Source of the DNA: Dehalococcoidia bacterium
GTDB lineage: Bacteria > Chloroflexota > Dehalococcoidia > Dehalococcoidales > JAUXAE01
Assembly: GCA_030665535.1 (NCBI GenBank)
Contig: DAOUZU010000049.1
Coordinates: forward strand, 1-6,911
Length of the DNA: 6,911 nucleotides
Direction of reading: 5' to 3'
The notes beneath the pieces were generated by a model, which was not told where the DNA came from, did no database searches, and worked only from the letters and a program-made list of their open reading frames with translations. How positions within the stretch are numbered: position 1 is the first letter of the stretch; each line of letters starts with the position of its first letter. The position numbers and the translations under genes were made by a program. This document shows, piece by piece, positions 1 to 5,898 of the stretch.

Positions 1-309
1 GGCCAGCTTGAGGCCGCGGCGGAAGGCTCGGCCCCCGGCCTGCCTCTCGGCGTAGATGGCCGGCAGGCCCATCTGCCTGCCCACCTCGTGGGCCAGGATT
101 ATGCCGCCGGTGGTGGGCCCGGCGACCAGGCCAATGTCCTGCCCGGCGAAGTGGCCGGCAATCATACGGCTCAGGGCTTCGGTGTACTCCGGGCGCTCCA
201 GAATGCGGAACTTCTCCCAGTAGGTGGCCGTATGGCGTCCGGAGGTGAGCCGGAAATGGCCTTTGAGGATGGCCCCGGTCTTGTCAAAAATGGCGGCTAC
301 ATTATCTAT
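1..309 (-). CDS. pyrE: Orotate phosphoribosyltransferase PyrE (partial, 3' end outside window)
   Basis: PyrE joins orotate to PRPP to give orotidine 5'-phosphate, the fifth step of de novo pyrimidine synthesis, in the cytoplasm. The 103 visible codons carry family landmarks (numbered from the proposed start): the N-terminal TGAILKGHFRLTSGRH segment (11-26), YWEKFRILERPEYT (30-43), the VAGPTTGGIILAHEVG loop (62-77) and AERQ...RRG (88-99), which ends in the basic residues that contact PRPP. The PRPP signature (DDxxTTG type) would lie past the left edge. The gene follows lepB by 17 bp and should share its transcript. The start is odd: no ATG, GTG, TTG or CTG lies in frame after the lepB stop. 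An ATA codon at 309-307 sits 6 nt after AGGGAG (321-316), giving MDNVAAIFDKTG, which matches the expected N-terminus. The nearest ordinary in-frame start is a GTG at 420, deep inside lepB and without a good ribosome site. Identity is firm; the start is inferred. Confidence 0.9.
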   Translation of the reverse strand, partial: MDNVAAIFDKTGAILKGHFRLTSGRHTATYWEKFRILERPEYTEALSRMIAGHFAGQDIGLVAGPTTGGIILAHEVGRQMGLPAIYAERQAGGRAFRRGLKLA

Positions 310-315
310 GGCATA

Positions 316-321
316 CTCCCT
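316..321 (-). promoter_or_regulatory. Ribosome binding site of pyrE (decides the unusual start)
   Basis: The minus strand reads AGGGAG just after the lepB stop. An ATG begins 1 nt downstream (314-312) but is too close and reads into TAG after one codon. The ATA at 309-307 is 6 nt away, the usual spacing, and opens the pyrE frame. This is why ATA was chosen as the start. Confidence 0.55.
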
Positions 322-326
322 GCAGG

Positions 327-905
327 CTAGCCGGCCACCGGCTCTGCCTCGGCGTTGGGAAAAAAGAACGCCTGGTCGCCTGGCTCCGGTTGTAGATCGT
401 AGTTTGGTGCCAGCCCCCACTCACTTGGCGGCCAGATAGACAGCCACGCCTTGCCGACGATGTCCTCCTCCGGCACCGTCCAGCCGCCGCGCGAGTCTGA
501 ACTGTTGCCACGGTTGTCGCCGAGGACGAAATACTGGCCGTCCGGTATCAGCGTCAGCGACATAGTAATACTGGCATTATCCGCGATATAGGGCTCGTCC
601 AGGGGCACGCCGTTGATGTAGACCACCCCGTCCTTTATCTCTATTAGCTCGCCGGACAGCCCGATGATGCGCTTGATGAAGTCTTTCTCCGAATTGGCTA
701 TGTGGGGTGGCGGGAAGATGATAATATCGCCCCGCTGGGGATTGCTGTAGGCGATTTTGTTAATCAGCAGCCTCTGGCCGTTGTGCAGGTTGGGTTCCAT
801 GCTGGAGCCTTCGACAATGGAGTACTGGACGGAGATGTTAATAAGAACAAATATGGCTATACCGGCCAGCAGGGTGCCGATAATCTCAATGACGAGCTTC
901 TTCAA
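327..905 (-). CDS. lepB: Type I signal peptidase LepB
   Basis: LepB is a membrane-anchored serine protease (Ser/Lys dyad) that removes signal peptides from proteins exported by Sec or Tat, acting on the outer face of the cytoplasmic membrane. The 192-residue product has one N-terminal membrane segment (about 4-25). Then come box B VEGSSMEPNL (31-40) with probable nucleophile Ser35, box C RGDIIIF (58-64), box D DFIKRIIGLSGE (75-86) with general base Lys78, and box E GDNRGNSSDSR (129-139). All catalytic boxes are intact and the length is that of short Gram-positive-type enzymes. The start is TTG, supported by a strong AAGGAGA (plus-strand 912-918) 6 nt upstream and by the typical MKKLV opening. 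It is the first gene of a lepB-pyrE unit and is divergent from the SIMPL-domain gene, with its own promoter at 930-959. The tail after residue 160 is proline-rich and acidic and shows no recognised domain. Confidence 0.95.
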   Translation of the reverse strand: MKKLVIEIIGTLLAGIAIFVLINISVQYSIVEGSSMEPNLHNGQRLLINKIAYSNPQRGDIIIFPPPHIANSEKDFIKRIIGLSGELIEIKDGVVYINGVPLDEPYIADNASITMSLTLIPDGQYFVLGDNRGNSSDSRGGWTVPEEDIVGKAWLSIWPPSEWGLAPNYDLQPEPGDQAFFFPNAEAEPVAG

Positions 906-929
906 AGCGGTCTCCTTACGGCGGGCCTA

Positions 930-959
930 ATTATAACCCATTGCCGGCCATCCTTCCAA
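930..959 (-). promoter_or_regulatory. Probable sigma-70-type promoter of lepB-pyrE
   Basis: On the minus strand, a -35 TTGGAA (959-954) is followed after 18 nt by a perfect -10 TATAAT (935-930). Transcription would start near 923, giving a leader of about 17 nt that carries the AAGGAGA ribosome site. The -10 is perfect; the -35 matches the consensus at four of six positions. Confidence 0.6.
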
Positions 960-1048
960 TTATCGGAGAGGCGGCTAACCAAAAGGGATTTGCGGCGTTA
1001 TATATAGTGTATTAAATAAAGCGGCAAAAATGCCAAAGGGAGGCAAGA
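960..1048 (+). promoter_or_regulatory. Leader and probable promoter region of the SIMPL-domain gene
   Basis: This is the plus-strand half of the divergent intergenic region. It contains the only long A/T run nearby (about 998-1020), with a TATAGT at 1003-1008 that could be a -10 box; no convincing -35 lies at the right distance. AGGGAGG at 1037-1043 is a good ribosome site 5 nt before the GTG start. A small inverted repeat (ggca/tgcc, 1023-1034) lies in the leader. The exact promoter is not resolved. Confidence 0.35.
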
Positions 1049-1783
1049 GTGAAAAAGAGCTTACTGATAGTAGCGGCACTGGCGCTGGTGGTTCTGGCCG
1101 TCGGCGCCGCCGGCAGCACCGGACAGGTTACCGCCGAAAACGGCACCACCATCTTTAGCCAACAGAATGTGGGCATCTGGGTGACGGGAGAGGGTTCGGT
1201 GACGGTAGTGCCGGACGTGGCTAACCTGAACCTGGGCGTTGAGGTGCAGGCGGAAACAGTAGCCCAGGCCCAGGCCCAGGCGGCTAACGCTATGCAGGCG
1301 GTGATAGACGAGCTTAGGGCTCGGGGCGTGGCCGATACCGACATCAAGACCCAGTACTACAACATCTACCCCGTATGGGATTACCAGAAGGAGAAGTCGG
1401 TGATAGTCGGCTACCGGGTGACCAACACGGTAGCGGTTAAAATCAGGGATGTGGAAAACACCGGTACGATAATTGACGCCGTTGCCGCCGCCGCCGGCGA
1501 TTTCATTCGCATAAACAGCATCTACTTTACGGTGGATGACACTTCGGCCTATCTGGAGCAGGCTAGAGCTGAAGCTATGGCCGACGCCAAGGCCAAGGCC
1601 CAGCAACTGGTCGACCTGGCCGGGATGAACCTGGGTAAGCCGACCTATATCAGCGAGGGCAGCAGCTATATCCCCTATATATACGCTGACCGCGCTTTCC
1701 TGGACGAGGGGTCTTCTACGACCATAAGCCCCGGCGAGACAGAGGTTAGCCTTAGTGTCCAGGTTGTCTACAGCATGAGCTAG
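1049..1783 (+). CDS. Exported SIMPL-domain (DUF541) protein
   Basis: This is a 244-residue protein of the SIMPL/DUF541 family, named for a mouse signalling protein and found in many bacterial envelopes; its biochemical role is not settled. It begins with a Sec signal peptide: MKK, a hydrophobic core (about 4-21), then small residues, with cleavage likely near 22-30. No lipobox cysteine is present, so it should be periplasmic or secreted, not a lipoprotein. The family pattern is clear: VTGEGSVTVVPDVANLNLGVE (45-65), an Ala/Gln-rich helix (70-90), DIKTQYYNIYPVWDY (98-112), GYRVTNTVAVKIRDV (121-135), and an Ala/Lys-rich helix EAMADAKAKAQQLVDLAG (175-192) before a final beta segment (232-243). 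The GTG start is supported by AGGGAGG 5 nt upstream. It stands alone, divergent from lepB and closed by a hairpin, so its neighbours do not point to a function. The family call is firm; the function is unknown. Confidence 0.9.
   Translation: MKKSLLIVAALALVVLAVGAAGSTGQVTAENGTTIFSQQNVGIWVTGEGSVTVVPDVANLNLGVEVQAETVAQAQAQAANAMQAVIDELRARGVADTDIKTQYYNIYPVWDYQKEKSVIVGYRVTNTVAVKIRDVENTGTIIDAVAAAAGDFIRINSIYFTVDDTSAYLEQARAEAMADAKAKAQQLVDLAGMNLGKPTYISEGSSYIPYIYADRAFLDEGSSTTISPGETEVSLSVQVVYSMS
1262..1279 (+). repeat. Three tandem copies of a 6-bp unit inside the SIMPL-domain gene
   Basis: The unit gcccag occurs three times without mismatch and is in frame. It adds Ala-Gln pairs to the helix at residues 72-78. 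Because the unit is 6 bp, gain or loss of a copy would keep the frame. It is probably simple low-complexity coding sequence. Confidence 0.6.
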
Positions 1784-1811
1784 ACGGCCGGATAATACTC
1801 GGTTTCAATCA

Positions 1812-1840
1812 GGGGGGCTGGTACAAAACCAGCCCCCCTT
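1812..1840 (+). terminator. Hairpin terminator after the SIMPL-domain gene
   Basis: A perfect 11-bp stem (GGGGGGCTGGT at 1812-1822 with ACCAGCCCCCC at 1828-1838) encloses a 5-nt loop. Only two T residues follow, so it is not a textbook intrinsic terminator. Its strength and its place 28 bp past the stop, ahead of the ribD promoter, make termination or 3'-end protection the likely role. Confidence 0.6.
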
Positions 1841-1856
1841 ACCCTGCCGGTCAGGT

Positions 1857-1886
1857 TTGCACAACGCCGGAGCGGGGTGCTAGAAT
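1857..1886 (+). promoter_or_regulatory. Promoter of the riboflavin operon, placed for a leaderless message
   Basis: TTGCAC (1857-1862), an 18-nt spacer and TAGAAT (1881-1886) make a good sigma-70-type promoter. Only 9 nt separate the -10 box from the ribD ATG at 1896, so transcription should start within a few bases of the start codon or on it. No Shine-Dalgarno sequence precedes the ATG, which agrees with leaderless translation. Confidence 0.6.
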
Positions 1887-1895
1887 GGCCTCGTA

Positions 1896-2993
1896 ATGGA
1901 CTATATGGCGCAGGCGCTTTCGCTGGCTGGCCTGGCATTGGGCCAGGTGAGCCCGAACCCGGCGGTAGGGGCGGTGGTGGTAAAAGAGGGCGATGTCGTC
2001 GGCCAGGGTTATACCCAGCTGCCCGGCGCCGACCACGCTGAGATAGTGGCCCTCAAGCAGGCCGGGGAAAAGGCCCGCGGCGGCGTCCTCTATACCACCC
2101 TTGAACCCTGCGGCCACTTCGGGCGCACGCCGCCCTGTACGGAGGCGGTAGCAAGAGCCGGCATAAGCGAGGTCCATGTGGCCGCTCTTGACGACAACCC
2201 CCTGGTAGCGGGGAGGGGCAAGGCGGCACTGGAAGCAGCCGGTTTGAAGGTATACCTGGGTGAGCACGAGGAAGAAGCGCGCCAGCTAAACGAGGCCTAC
2301 ATCAAGTACATTACCACCGGCCTGCCCTTTGTCATCGCCAAGTACGCCATGAGCCTGGACGGTAAGATAGCCACCAGAAGTGGTGACTCTAAGTGGATTT
2401 CCAGCCAGGAGGCGCGGCAGCTAGCCCATAATATCCGCTACACCTGTGACGCTATTATGGTGGGGGCCAACACGGTTATGGCCGACGACCCTCACCTTAC
2501 CGCCCGCAGCGGCCACGGCCGCGGCGGCACCGGCAAGAAGCAGCCGTTACGCGTAATCGTAGACGCCGGTGGGCGCATATCGCCCACGGCCAATGTTTTC
2601 AACGGCCCCGGCGGGGCGCTGCTGGCGCTGGGGAGTCCGGCTAAGAAGGTGGAGACTGAGGCCTTAGCCGCCGTCGGCGCCGAGGTAGTGTCACTGCCTT
2701 CAGAGAAAGGCATGGTAGATCTGGAAAAGCTGCTCCAGCACCTGGCCGGGCGTGATGTCACCAGCCTGCTGGTGGAAGGCGGCGGTATCCTGCTCGGCTC
2801 TATGTTTGATCTGGGGTTGGTGGACAAGGTGGCCGCCTTTATCGCCCCGGTTATCATCGGCGGCGGGAAGGCCCCGACACCGGTGGCCGGCAGGGGAGTT
2901 GAAATGGTGGCAGAGGCGGTTAAGCTGGACAGGGTAAGTCTCACCACCTTAGGCGATAACGTTATGATAACCGGCTATGTCGTTAAGGAATAA
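1896..2993 (+). CDS. ribD: Bifunctional riboflavin biosynthesis protein RibD (deaminase/reductase)
   Basis: RibD catalyses two successive steps: deamination of the diaminopyrimidine made from GTP, then NADPH-dependent reduction of its ribosyl side chain to ribityl. The 365-residue product has the full family length. The deaminase domain (about 1-143) has SPNPAVGAVVV (19-29), zinc ligand His47 and catalytic Glu49 in HAE, and zinc ligands Cys72 and Cys81 in LEPCGHFGRTPPC (69-81). The reductase domain (about 145-363) shows AKYAMSLDGKIAT (148-160), MVGANTVMADDPHLTAR (188-204), SLLVEGGGILLGS (290-302) and the C-terminal VIIGGGKAP (319-327). It is the first of four riboflavin genes; ribE begins 9 bp after the stop. 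The ATG at 1896 has no ribosome site but lies 9 nt after a -10 box, so leaderless translation is inferred. No earlier in-frame start fits, and residues from MDYMAQAL onward match normal RibD N-termini. Confidence 0.97.
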   Translation: MDYMAQALSLAGLALGQVSPNPAVGAVVVKEGDVVGQGYTQLPGADHAEIVALKQAGEKARGGVLYTTLEPCGHFGRTPPCTEAVARAGISEVHVAALDDNPLVAGRGKAALEAAGLKVYLGEHEEEARQLNEAYIKYITTGLPFVIAKYAMSLDGKIATRSGDSKWISSQEARQLAHNIRYTCDAIMVGANTVMADDPHLTARSGHGRGGTGKKQPLRVIVDAGGRISPTANVFNGPGGALLALGSPAKKVETEALAAVGAEVVSLPSEKGMVDLEKLLQHLAGRDVTSLLVEGGGILLGSMFDLGLVDKVAAFIAPVIIGGGKAPTPVAGRGVEMVAEAVKLDRVSLTTLGDNVMITGYVVKE

Positions 2994-3002
2994 AGAATAG
3001 AG

Positions 3003-3632
3003 ATGTTCACCGGAATAATTGAGGAGACAGGCAAGATTACCCGGGCCAGCCCCGGCCGGTTGGTTATATCTGCCATCAATGTGCTGGAAGGCCTCCAGCT
3101 GGGAGATAGCCTGGCTGTAAACGGCACCTGCCTGACAGTCATCGGGTTTGATGATAGCTCGTTTTCGGTGGACGTGATGCCAGAGACACTGCGGCGTACC
3201 AACTTGGGCCGCCTGGCCGCCGGCGACGAGGTAAACCTGGAGCGGGCGCTGGCCCTCGGCGGCCGGCTGGGAGGCCACCTGGTGCAGGGGCACATAGATG
3301 CCACGGGTTGGGTGAGAGCCGTCCGTAGGGACGGGGAGGCCAGGCTGCTTGAGGTTGAAGCTTCGGCGGAGGTGATGGCCTACATCGTGGAGAAGGGTTT
3401 TATCACTGTGGATGGTATATCCCTGACCGTAACCGGCAGGTGTGACGGCTCCTTTTCGGTTTCTATCGTGGATTTCACCGGCCGCCGCACCACTATCGGC
3501 CAGAGACAGGTGGGCGATACGGTCAACCTTGAGGTGGATATCATGGCCAAGTACGTGGAGCAGCTAACCAAATCGGCGCGGAGCGGGGTGACAGCCGATT
3601 TTTTACGGGAGCACGGTTTTCTGGTAGGCTAG
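3003..3632 (+). CDS. ribE: Riboflavin synthase, alpha subunit
   Basis: Riboflavin synthase dismutates two molecules of 6,7-dimethyl-8-ribityllumazine to riboflavin and the pyrimidine precursor, the last step of the pathway. At 209 residues it has the usual two lumazine-binding barrels. The first opens with the hallmark MFTGIIEETG (1-10) and has SLAVNGTCLTV (36-46) and VDVMPETLRRTNLG (56-69). GGHLVQGHIDATG (90-102) links to the second, with FITVDGISLTVTG (133-145), TTIGQRQVGDTVNLEVDIMAK (163-183) and YVEQL (184-188). In the second barrel, the place where many homologues have IPHT reads VDFTG (156-160), a mild divergence. The ATG is set by the conserved N-terminus; its ribosome site is weak (AAGGA at 2985-2989, 13 nt away), so translation probably depends on coupling to ribD. 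The symbol follows Bacillus-type use; this enzyme is called RibC in E. coli. Confidence 0.96.
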   Translation: MFTGIIEETGKITRASPGRLVISAINVLEGLQLGDSLAVNGTCLTVIGFDDSSFSVDVMPETLRRTNLGRLAAGDEVNLERALALGGRLGGHLVQGHIDATGWVRAVRRDGEARLLEVEASAEVMAYIVEKGFITVDGISLTVTGRCDGSFSVSIVDFTGRRTTIGQRQVGDTVNLEVDIMAKYVEQLTKSARSGVTADFLREHGFLVG

Positions 3633-3650
3633 CCCAGAGGGAAGAGGTTT

Positions 3651-4877
3651 ATGACACTTTCAACCATACCCGAGGCAATTGAAGATATAAAGGCGGGCAG
3701 GTTCGTCATAATCGTCGACGATGACGATAGAGAAGACGAGGGAGACCTGGTAATGGCCGCCGATAAGGTAACCCCGGAGGCTATCAACTTCATGGCCACC
3801 CACGCCCGGGGGCTTATCTGTATGCCTGTCGTCGGCCAGCGGCTGGATGAGCTTAAACTACCGCCGATGGTGACGGACAATACCTCCAAGCACACCACCG
3901 CCTTTGCCGTTTCCGTTGAGGCTAAGCACAAGGTAAGCACCGGCATCTCCGCCGCCGACCGGGCGGCGACGGTCAAGGCCATTATAGACCCGGCCACCAC
4001 ATCGGAAGACCTGGCCCGGCCGGGGCATATGTTCCCCCTGCGCGCCCGTGATGGCGGCGTTCTGGTGAGGGCGGGTCACACCGAGGCCATCGTTGACCTG
4101 GCCCGGTTGGCCGGTCTATATCCGGCCGGCGTCGTCTGTGAGATTATGAGTCCTGACGGTGAAATGGCGCGGCTTCCGGAGCTTGAGGTGATGGCCGAAA
4201 AGCAAGGCATCAAAATTGTCACTGTGGCCGACCTCATCGCCTACCGCCGCCGTACCGAGAAGCTGGTGCACCGCATCGCCGAGGCGAAGCTGCCCACCGA
4301 ATTCGGCGAATTTCTGGCGGTGGCTTACAAGAGCGATATTGACCCCGGCGAGCACTTGGCCCTGGTGATGGGTGATATATCTGGCGAAGAGCCGGTGCTG
4401 GCGAGGGTGCACTCGGAGTGCCTTACCGGCGATGTCTTCGGCAGCAAGCGCTGTGATTGCGGCCAGCAGGTATCCCTGGCCATGAAGGCTATCGCCAGGG
4501 AGGGACGCGGCGTCTTACTCTATATGAGGCAGGAGGGCCGCGGCATCGGCTTTCACAACAAGATATGCGCCTACGCCCTTCAGGATAAAGGGCAGGATAC
4601 GGTGGAGGCCAATCTCTCACTCGGTTTTGAGCCGGACCTGCGTGACTACGGCATCGGCGCCCAGATTCTGGCGGACCTGGGCCTGAACCAGATTAAACTG
4701 CTAACCAACAACCCGCGCAAAGTGGTCGGAGTGGAGGGCTACGGCTTAAGCGTGGTAGACACCGTGCCCATCATCGTCACGCCAAACCGGCACAACCGTC
4801 GCTACCTGGAAACAAAGAAGAAAAAATTGGGCCACCTTCTGGAAGTGCCCGAAGGGCCGGCGCCCAAAAATAGCTAA
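3651..4877 (+). CDS. ribBA: Bifunctional RibBA: DHBP synthase / GTP cyclohydrolase II
   Basis: This fusion supplies both precursors of riboflavin. The N-terminal domain (1-about 200) makes 3,4-dihydroxy-2-butanone 4-phosphate from ribulose 5-phosphate. It shows [10 protein letters not shown] (23-32), a metal-binding acidic loop, [12 protein letters not shown] (96-107) and [16 protein letters not shown] (123-138) followed by the HTEA motif (143-146). The C-terminal domain (about 204-400) opens GTP to the diaminopyrimidine. It has zinc ligands Cys257, Cys268 and Cys270 in [20 protein letters not shown] (254-273), RQEGRGIG (293-300), [10 protein letters not shown] (331-340) and [11 protein letters not shown] (350-360). 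Both active sites look complete, so it should do both jobs. The length, 408 residues, is normal. The ATG lies 18 bp after ribE, behind a purine-rich ribosome site (AGAGGGAAGAGG, 3636-3647). The stop overlaps the ribosome site of ribH, so the two are likely translated together. Confidence 0.97.
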   Translation: MTLSTIPEAIEDIKAGRFVIIVDDDDREDEGDLVMAADKVTPEAINFMATHARGLICMPVVGQRLDELKLPPMVTDNTSKHTTAFAVSVEAKHKVSTGISAADRAATVKAIIDPATTSEDLARPGHMFPLRARDGGVLVRAGHTEAIVDLARLAGLYPAGVVCEIMSPDGEMARLPELEVMAEKQGIKIVTVADLIAYRRRTEKLVHRIAEAKLPTEFGEFLAVAYKSDIDPGEHLALVMGDISGEEPVLARVHSECLTGDVFGSKRCDCGQQVSLAMKAIAREGRGVLLYMRQEGRGIGFHNKICAYALQDKGQDTVEANLSLGFEPDLRDYGIGAQILADLGLNQIKLLTNNPRKVVGVEGYGLSVVDTVPIIVTPNRHNRRYLETKKKKLGHLLEVPEGPAPKNS

Positions 4878-4882
4878 GGAGG
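4876..4882 (+). promoter_or_regulatory. Ribosome binding site that fixes the TTG start of ribH
   Basis: AAGGAGG, a near-perfect Shine-Dalgarno sequence, overlaps the last two bases of the ribBA stop codon and lies 5 nt before TTG at 4888. It settles the TTG start over the ATG seven codons later. Confidence 0.8.
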
Positions 4883-4887
4883 CGAAA

Positions 4888-5355
4888 TTGAGCAAGAACT
4901 TTGAGGGTATGCTGCAAGGAGAAGGATTGAAGCTGGGGGTGGTTATATCCCGGTTCAACGAGTTTATTACATCAAAGCTGCTTAGCGGGGCCAGAGACGC
5001 CCTGCTCCGGCACGGCGTAGCCGAGGCCGATATAGATACCGCCTGGGTTCCCGGTGCTTTTGAGATACCGCTGGCCGCCTCAAAAATGGCCGCCACGAAG
5101 CGGTATGACGCTATAATCTGCCTGGGGGCGATAGTTCGCGGCGGCACACCCCACGCCGACCATATAGCCGCCGAGGTTACCAAGGGCATCGCCGCCATCG
5201 GCCTGGAGACGGGGCTGCCTGTCATCTACGGCATGATTACGGCCGATACCCTGGAGCAGGCCATTGAACGTGCCGGCACCAAGATGGGCAACCGGGGCTT
5301 CGGGGCGGCACAGCAGGCCATTGAGATGGCCAACCTGGTAAAGGCTATCGGCTAG
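4888..5355 (+). CDS. ribH: 6,7-dimethyl-8-ribityllumazine synthase
   Basis: Lumazine synthase condenses the RibD-derived pyrimidine (after dephosphorylation) with the four-carbon phosphate from RibBA to give lumazine, the substrate of riboflavin synthase. Members form pentamers or 60-subunit capsids; which form occurs here cannot be read from the sequence. The 155 residues have normal length and motifs: [11 protein letters not shown] (18-28), [12 protein letters not shown] (53-64), [16 protein letters not shown] (78-93) with probable catalytic His89, [21 protein letters not shown] (117-137) and [11 protein letters not shown] (140-150). The TTG start is supported by AAGGAGG 5 nt upstream. It is the last gene of the operon, with a candidate terminator about 110 bp downstream. 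Confidence 0.97.
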   Translation: MSKNFEGMLQGEGLKLGVVISRFNEFITSKLLSGARDALLRHGVAEADIDTAWVPGAFEIPLAASKMAATKRYDAIICLGAIVRGGTPHADHIAAEVTKGIAAIGLETGLPVIYGMITADTLEQAIERAGTKMGNRGFGAAQQAIEMANLVKAIG

Positions 5356-5488
5356 AGGCCGAGGGGTCGCGAAGGCACGGTAGAGTAGTCATGAGGGTTG
5401 GGCGCATGTTGCCGGGTGGCAATAAGTAACACCGGCTCGCCCTGGATTACAACCGAGTGATATGAGCTGGTCAGCCGGCGTTTTTCTA
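5356..5488. other. Intergenic region between convergent genes, no gene seen
   Basis: These 133 bp separate the end of ribH from the end of the EF-like gene on the other strand. No reading frame with a ribosome site or recognisable product was found. A small hairpin (ttgcc/ggcaa, 5409-5422) lacks a T-run. The only likely element is the terminator candidate at its right end. Confidence 0.6.
5466..5485 (+). terminator. Candidate intrinsic terminator of the riboflavin operon
   Basis: A 5-bp stem with one G-U pair (GCTGG 5466-5470 with CCGGC 5475-5479), a 4-nt loop and a run of five T (5481-5485) resemble a short intrinsic terminator. It overlaps a longer alternative repeat, GGTCAGC (5469-5475) with GCTGACC (5492-5498), that spans the stop codon of the opposite gene. 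The two folds exclude each other. The stem is short, so confidence is modest. Confidence 0.4.
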
Positions 5489-5740
5489 TCAGCTGACCTT
5501 GTAGACTTTGTCGCCCCGCCTTACCCGCTCCGGCACCTTGATGCCGATAGAGGCACCGGCCTTGGCCTCGGTAACATTGGCGTGCTCAATCTGCATAGAA
5601 TCGACGGTAATCTCCAGGTCCGTGGTATGGCCCTTGATGTGGATTATGTCGCCCGCTTTGATCTTCCCGGTGAGGTCTATGCCAGCCACAACGGGGTGAG
5701 CAAAGAAGTCAGACACATGTCCGATTTCTACTTCAGGCAT
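5489..5740 (-). CDS. Small translation elongation factor-like protein (EF-Tu domain 2-type barrel)
   Basis: This 83-residue protein resembles domain 2 of translational GTPases, standing alone with no GTPase domain. Homologues are usually annotated as 'translation elongation factor-like protein'; no function is established that I know of. The barrel signature is plain: VGI-type opening GHVSDFFAHPVVAGIDLTG (7-25), IKAGDIIHIKGHTTDLE (27-43), VDSMQIEHANVTEAKAG (46-62), and VRRGDKVYKVS (73-83). The pattern 'SMQIEH...AKAG' equals the segment before the aminoacyl-tRNA-binding part of EF-Tu domain 2. The ATG at 5740 follows a good ribosome site, AAAGGAGA (plus-strand 5747-5754), and the promoter at 5776-5804. 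It is a single-gene unit, convergent with the rib operon and divergent from the coiled-coil gene. A link to rRNA or tRNA binding would be inference only. Confidence 0.78.
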   Translation of the reverse strand: MPEVEIGHVSDFFAHPVVAGIDLTGKIKAGDIIHIKGHTTDLEITVDSMQIEHANVTEAKAGASIGIKVPERVRRGDKVYKVS

Positions 5741-5775
5741 CGGCGTCTCCTTTCTTCCCGCTACTTGTTAGCCCA

Positions 5776-5804
5776 AGTATACCCCTCGGCAACTGTCAAA
5801 TCAA
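5776..5804 (-). promoter_or_regulatory. Probable promoter of the EF-like gene
   Basis: On the minus strand, TTGATT (5804-5799), a 17-nt spacer and TATACT (5781-5776) form a reasonable sigma-70-type promoter, about 35 bp before the start codon. A perfect TTGACA (5799-5794) overlaps the -35 box but lies only 12 nt from the -10 and cannot pair with it. Confidence 0.5.
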
Positions 5805-5838
5805 TACATAACAGGCATTTGGCCGCCCCGCCCGGCTT

Positions 5839-5867
5839 TTGACATAGCCCTGGCCGTTACTTATAAT
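5839..5867 (+). promoter_or_regulatory. Perfect consensus sigma-70 promoter upstream of the coiled-coil gene and bioY
   Basis: TTGACA (5839-5844), exactly 17 nt, then TATAAT (5862-5867): no deviation from the consensus. Transcription should start near 5874, leaving a leader of about 25 nt with AAGGAG at 5887-5892. It is the strongest-looking promoter in the window. With no terminator visible after the first gene, it should also serve bioY and perhaps the tRNA. Confidence 0.8.
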
Positions 5868-5898
5868 TAGCCCAATACGTCCTGGCAAGGAGATAAAC

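Noticed and set aside
88..330. Plus-strand open frame of 80 codons opposite pyrE
   Set aside because: It has no ribosome site and no recognisable product, and it lies antisense to a clear PyrE sequence.
302..511. Minus-strand frame of 69 codons overlapping the end of lepB and start of pyrE
   Set aside because: It is a frame-shifted reading of lepB with Arg/Ser-rich, low-information sequence and no ribosome site.
1061..1606. Long minus-strand open frame (181 codons) opposite the SIMPL-domain gene
   Set aside because: It is a GC-rich antisense shadow with repetitive Gly/Leu/His composition and no ribosome site. The plus-strand gene is well supported.
1801..1811. GTTTCAATC-like string resembling the end of some CRISPR repeats
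   Set aside because: It occurs once, with no spaced copies in the intergenic region, so there is no array.
5409..5422. Small hairpin ttgcc/ggcaa downstream of ribH
   Set aside because: The stem is five pairs with no T-run after it, so it is not a convincing terminator or RNA element.
5794..5799. Perfect TTGACA on the minus strand near the EF-like gene
   Set aside because: It lies only 12 nt from the TATACT box. The overlapping TTGATT at 17 nt is the usable -35.
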